The position numbers and the translations under genes were made by a program. Under the pieces are notes generated by a model that was not told where the DNA came from, did no database searches, and saw only the letters and a program-made list of their open reading frames with translations. A stretch of 6,676 bases of DNA, from contig QNDP01000074.1 in NCBI GenBank assembly GCA_003645975.1, positions 1-6,676 of the forward strand, given 5' to 3'. Position 1 is the first letter of the stretch. Each line of letters starts with the position of its first letter. This document shows positions 5,411 through 6,676 of the stretch, piece by piece. This DNA comes from Candidatus Hydrothermota bacterium. GTDB taxonomy: Bacteria; Hydrothermota; Hydrothermia; B15-G9.

Positions 5411-6676
5411 TTAAAGGATGTATCTCGAGATGTCCTCGTCCTCAACGATGTCGGCGAGCTTCCGTTCGACATATTTGGCGTCGATGACGACCTTTGTGAT
5501 GTCGGGCGAAGGGACTTCAAAAAGCAGGTCCTCAAGGACGAGGCTCATGACGGTGTGAAGGCGGCGTGCGCCGATGTTTTCGGTTCGCTCGTTAACGAGT
5601 GCCGCATAGTGAGCAATCATCTCAATTGCGTCTTGAGTGAACTCCAACTCCACCCCCTCAGTTGCCATAAGTGCTTTGTATTGCTTGACAAGCGCATTCT
5701 CAGGCTCGACGAGAATCCGTCTGAAATGCTCCTCTGTGAGACTTTCAAGTTCGACACGGATCGGGAAACGGCCTTGTAGTTCAGGGATTAAGTCCGACGG
5801 CCTGGCGTTGTGGAAAGCGCCAGCGGCTATGAACAGGATGTGATCGGTCTTTACCATTCCATATTTTGTCATGACATTCGTGCCTTCCACTATCGGAAGT
5901 AGGTCTCTCTGAACGCCTTCTCTTGAGACATCGGGGCCTGCGGTGTTTGACCCCACGATCTTATCGATTTCGTCGATGAAGATGATCCCGGAGCTTTGAG
6001 CACGCCGAAGTGCCTCATCGATCACCTCGTCCATATCGATGAGTTTGTTTGCCTCCTCCTCGTAAAGGAACCGTTTTGCGTCCCGAACGGTCATCTTGCG
6101 CCTGCGGTGGCGCTTACCAAAAAGCTCCTCGATGCCACGAGGGACAGCGATCTCAACACCCATAACGCTTGAGAGTTCGGCGAACGGGTTGACCTTCTCC
6201 TCGACCTGTATTTCGATCATCCGATCGTCGAACTTGCCCTCTCTAAGGGCAGTGCGGATTCTCTCACGGATTTCGGTGAGTTCCGATTCCGAATATCCTA
6301 TTCTCGGCGTGAAAAGTATGTCTATTAGCCTTTCTTCTGAGAGGCGCTGCGCTTTCTCGTGCACCTTTTTCATGTGCTCGGCTTTGACCATGTTGACCGA
6401 TATTTCGACGAGTTCGCGCACCATCGAAGCGACATCGCGTCCGACATATCCGATTTCCGTGAACTTTGTCGCCTCAACCTTCACGAACGGGGCTTTGGCA
6501 AGCATGGCAAGCCTGCGTGAGATCTCGGTTTTACCGACGCCCGTCGGACCGATCATCAAGATGTTGTTGGGAGTTATCTCCTCACGAAGTTTTTCGGGCA
6601 CTCTTAGGCGGCGCCATCGGTTGCGAAGAGCAATAGCGACAGCCTTTTTGGCCTTTTCCTGACCGATCACATAACG
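5411..6676 (-). CDS. hslU: HslU, ATPase subunit of the HslUV protease (5' end outside window)
   Basis: The AAA+ unfoldase of the HslUV (ClpYQ) protease: hexamers unfold substrates by ATP hydrolysis and feed them into the HslV peptidase in the cytoplasm. The 421 visible residues begin [20 protein letters not shown], a block normally about 17 residues from the start, so the true start lies just beyond 6676; the GTG at 6670 is merely an internal Val. Numbering from the first visible codon: Walker A GPTGVGKT (43-50), pore loop GYVGRD (76-81), the inserted I-domain (about 95-220), Walker B IIFIDEID (231-238), [11 protein letters not shown] (301-311) carrying the arginine-finger region, GARRL sensor 2 (369-373), and the C-terminal DISRYIL, the tail that docks into HslV. 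All key residues are present. hslV is not in view and would be expected immediately upstream. No clear terminator follows. Confidence 0.98.
   Translation of the reverse strand, partial: RYVIGQEKAKKAVAIALRNRWRRLRVPEKLREEITPNNILMIGPTGVGKTEISRRLAMLAKAPFVKVEATKFTEIGYVGRDVASMVRELVEISVNMVKAEHMKKVHEKAQRLSEERLIDILFTPRIGYSESELTEIRERIRTALREGKFDDRMIEIQVEEKVNPFAELSSVMGVEIAVPRGIEELFGKRHRRRKMTVRDAKRFLYEEEANKLIDMDEVIDEALRRAQSSGIIFIDEIDKIVGSNTAGPDVSREGVQRDLLPIVEGTNVMTKYGMVKTDHILFIAAGAFHNARPSDLIPELQGRFPIRVELESLTEEHFRRILVEPENALVKQYKALMATEGVELEFTQDAIEMIAHYAALVNERTENIGARRLHTVMSLVLEDLLFEVPSPDITKVVIDAKYVERKLADIVEDEDISRYIL

Noticed and set aside
6668..6670. GTG as the start of hslU
   Set aside because: The open frame continues to the window edge with Arg-Tyr, which are family-conserved residues, so this codon is an internal Val.

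Overview
The window (6,676 bases, roughly half G+C by eye) is compact, ordinary-looking bacterial chromosome. All seven protein genes that I can support lie on the minus strand, so the biological order runs from high to low coordinates: hslU (5' end cut off) - htpX - GWxTD protein A - GWxTD protein B - yraN/UPF0102 - glycosyltransferase family 9 - a methylenetetrahydrofolate-reductase-like protein (3' end cut off). No RNA genes, CRISPR arrays, insertion sequences or plus-strand genes are supported, and no gene-free stretch exceeds about 100 bases.

The organism is probably a Gram-negative bacterium. The heptosyltransferase-type GT9 enzyme implies lipopolysaccharide-like glycans. GWxTD-domain proteins are, from general knowledge, mostly found in the FCB group and neighbouring uncultured phyla (for example Gemmatimonadota, Zixibacteria, Latescibacteria, WOR-3-like lineages). 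The exact phylum cannot be read from this window.

Layout. At 5411-6676 lies the unfoldase HslU of the HslUV cytoplasmic protease; hslV is not in the window and would be expected upstream. A 104-base gap (5307-5410) holds a good sigma70-type promoter and a strong Shine-Dalgarno sequence for htpX, a membrane zinc metalloprotease. From htpX onward the genes form one very tight operon: overlaps of 13, 38, 14 and 4 bases, then a 4-base gap. Translational coupling throughout is likely.

Two features stand out. First, the two GWxTD proteins are tandem paralogs, each probably exported, in which the namesake tryptophan is replaced (GYRTD and GRYTD). Second, the proposed signal peptide of protein B is encoded out of frame over the last codons of protein A. 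How the genes work together is inference: membrane protein quality control (HtpX), two exported proteins of unknown function and an envelope glycosyltransferase suggest an envelope theme, while YraN and the folate-enzyme relative look like housekeeping passengers. I see no evidence of a defence system or mobile element.
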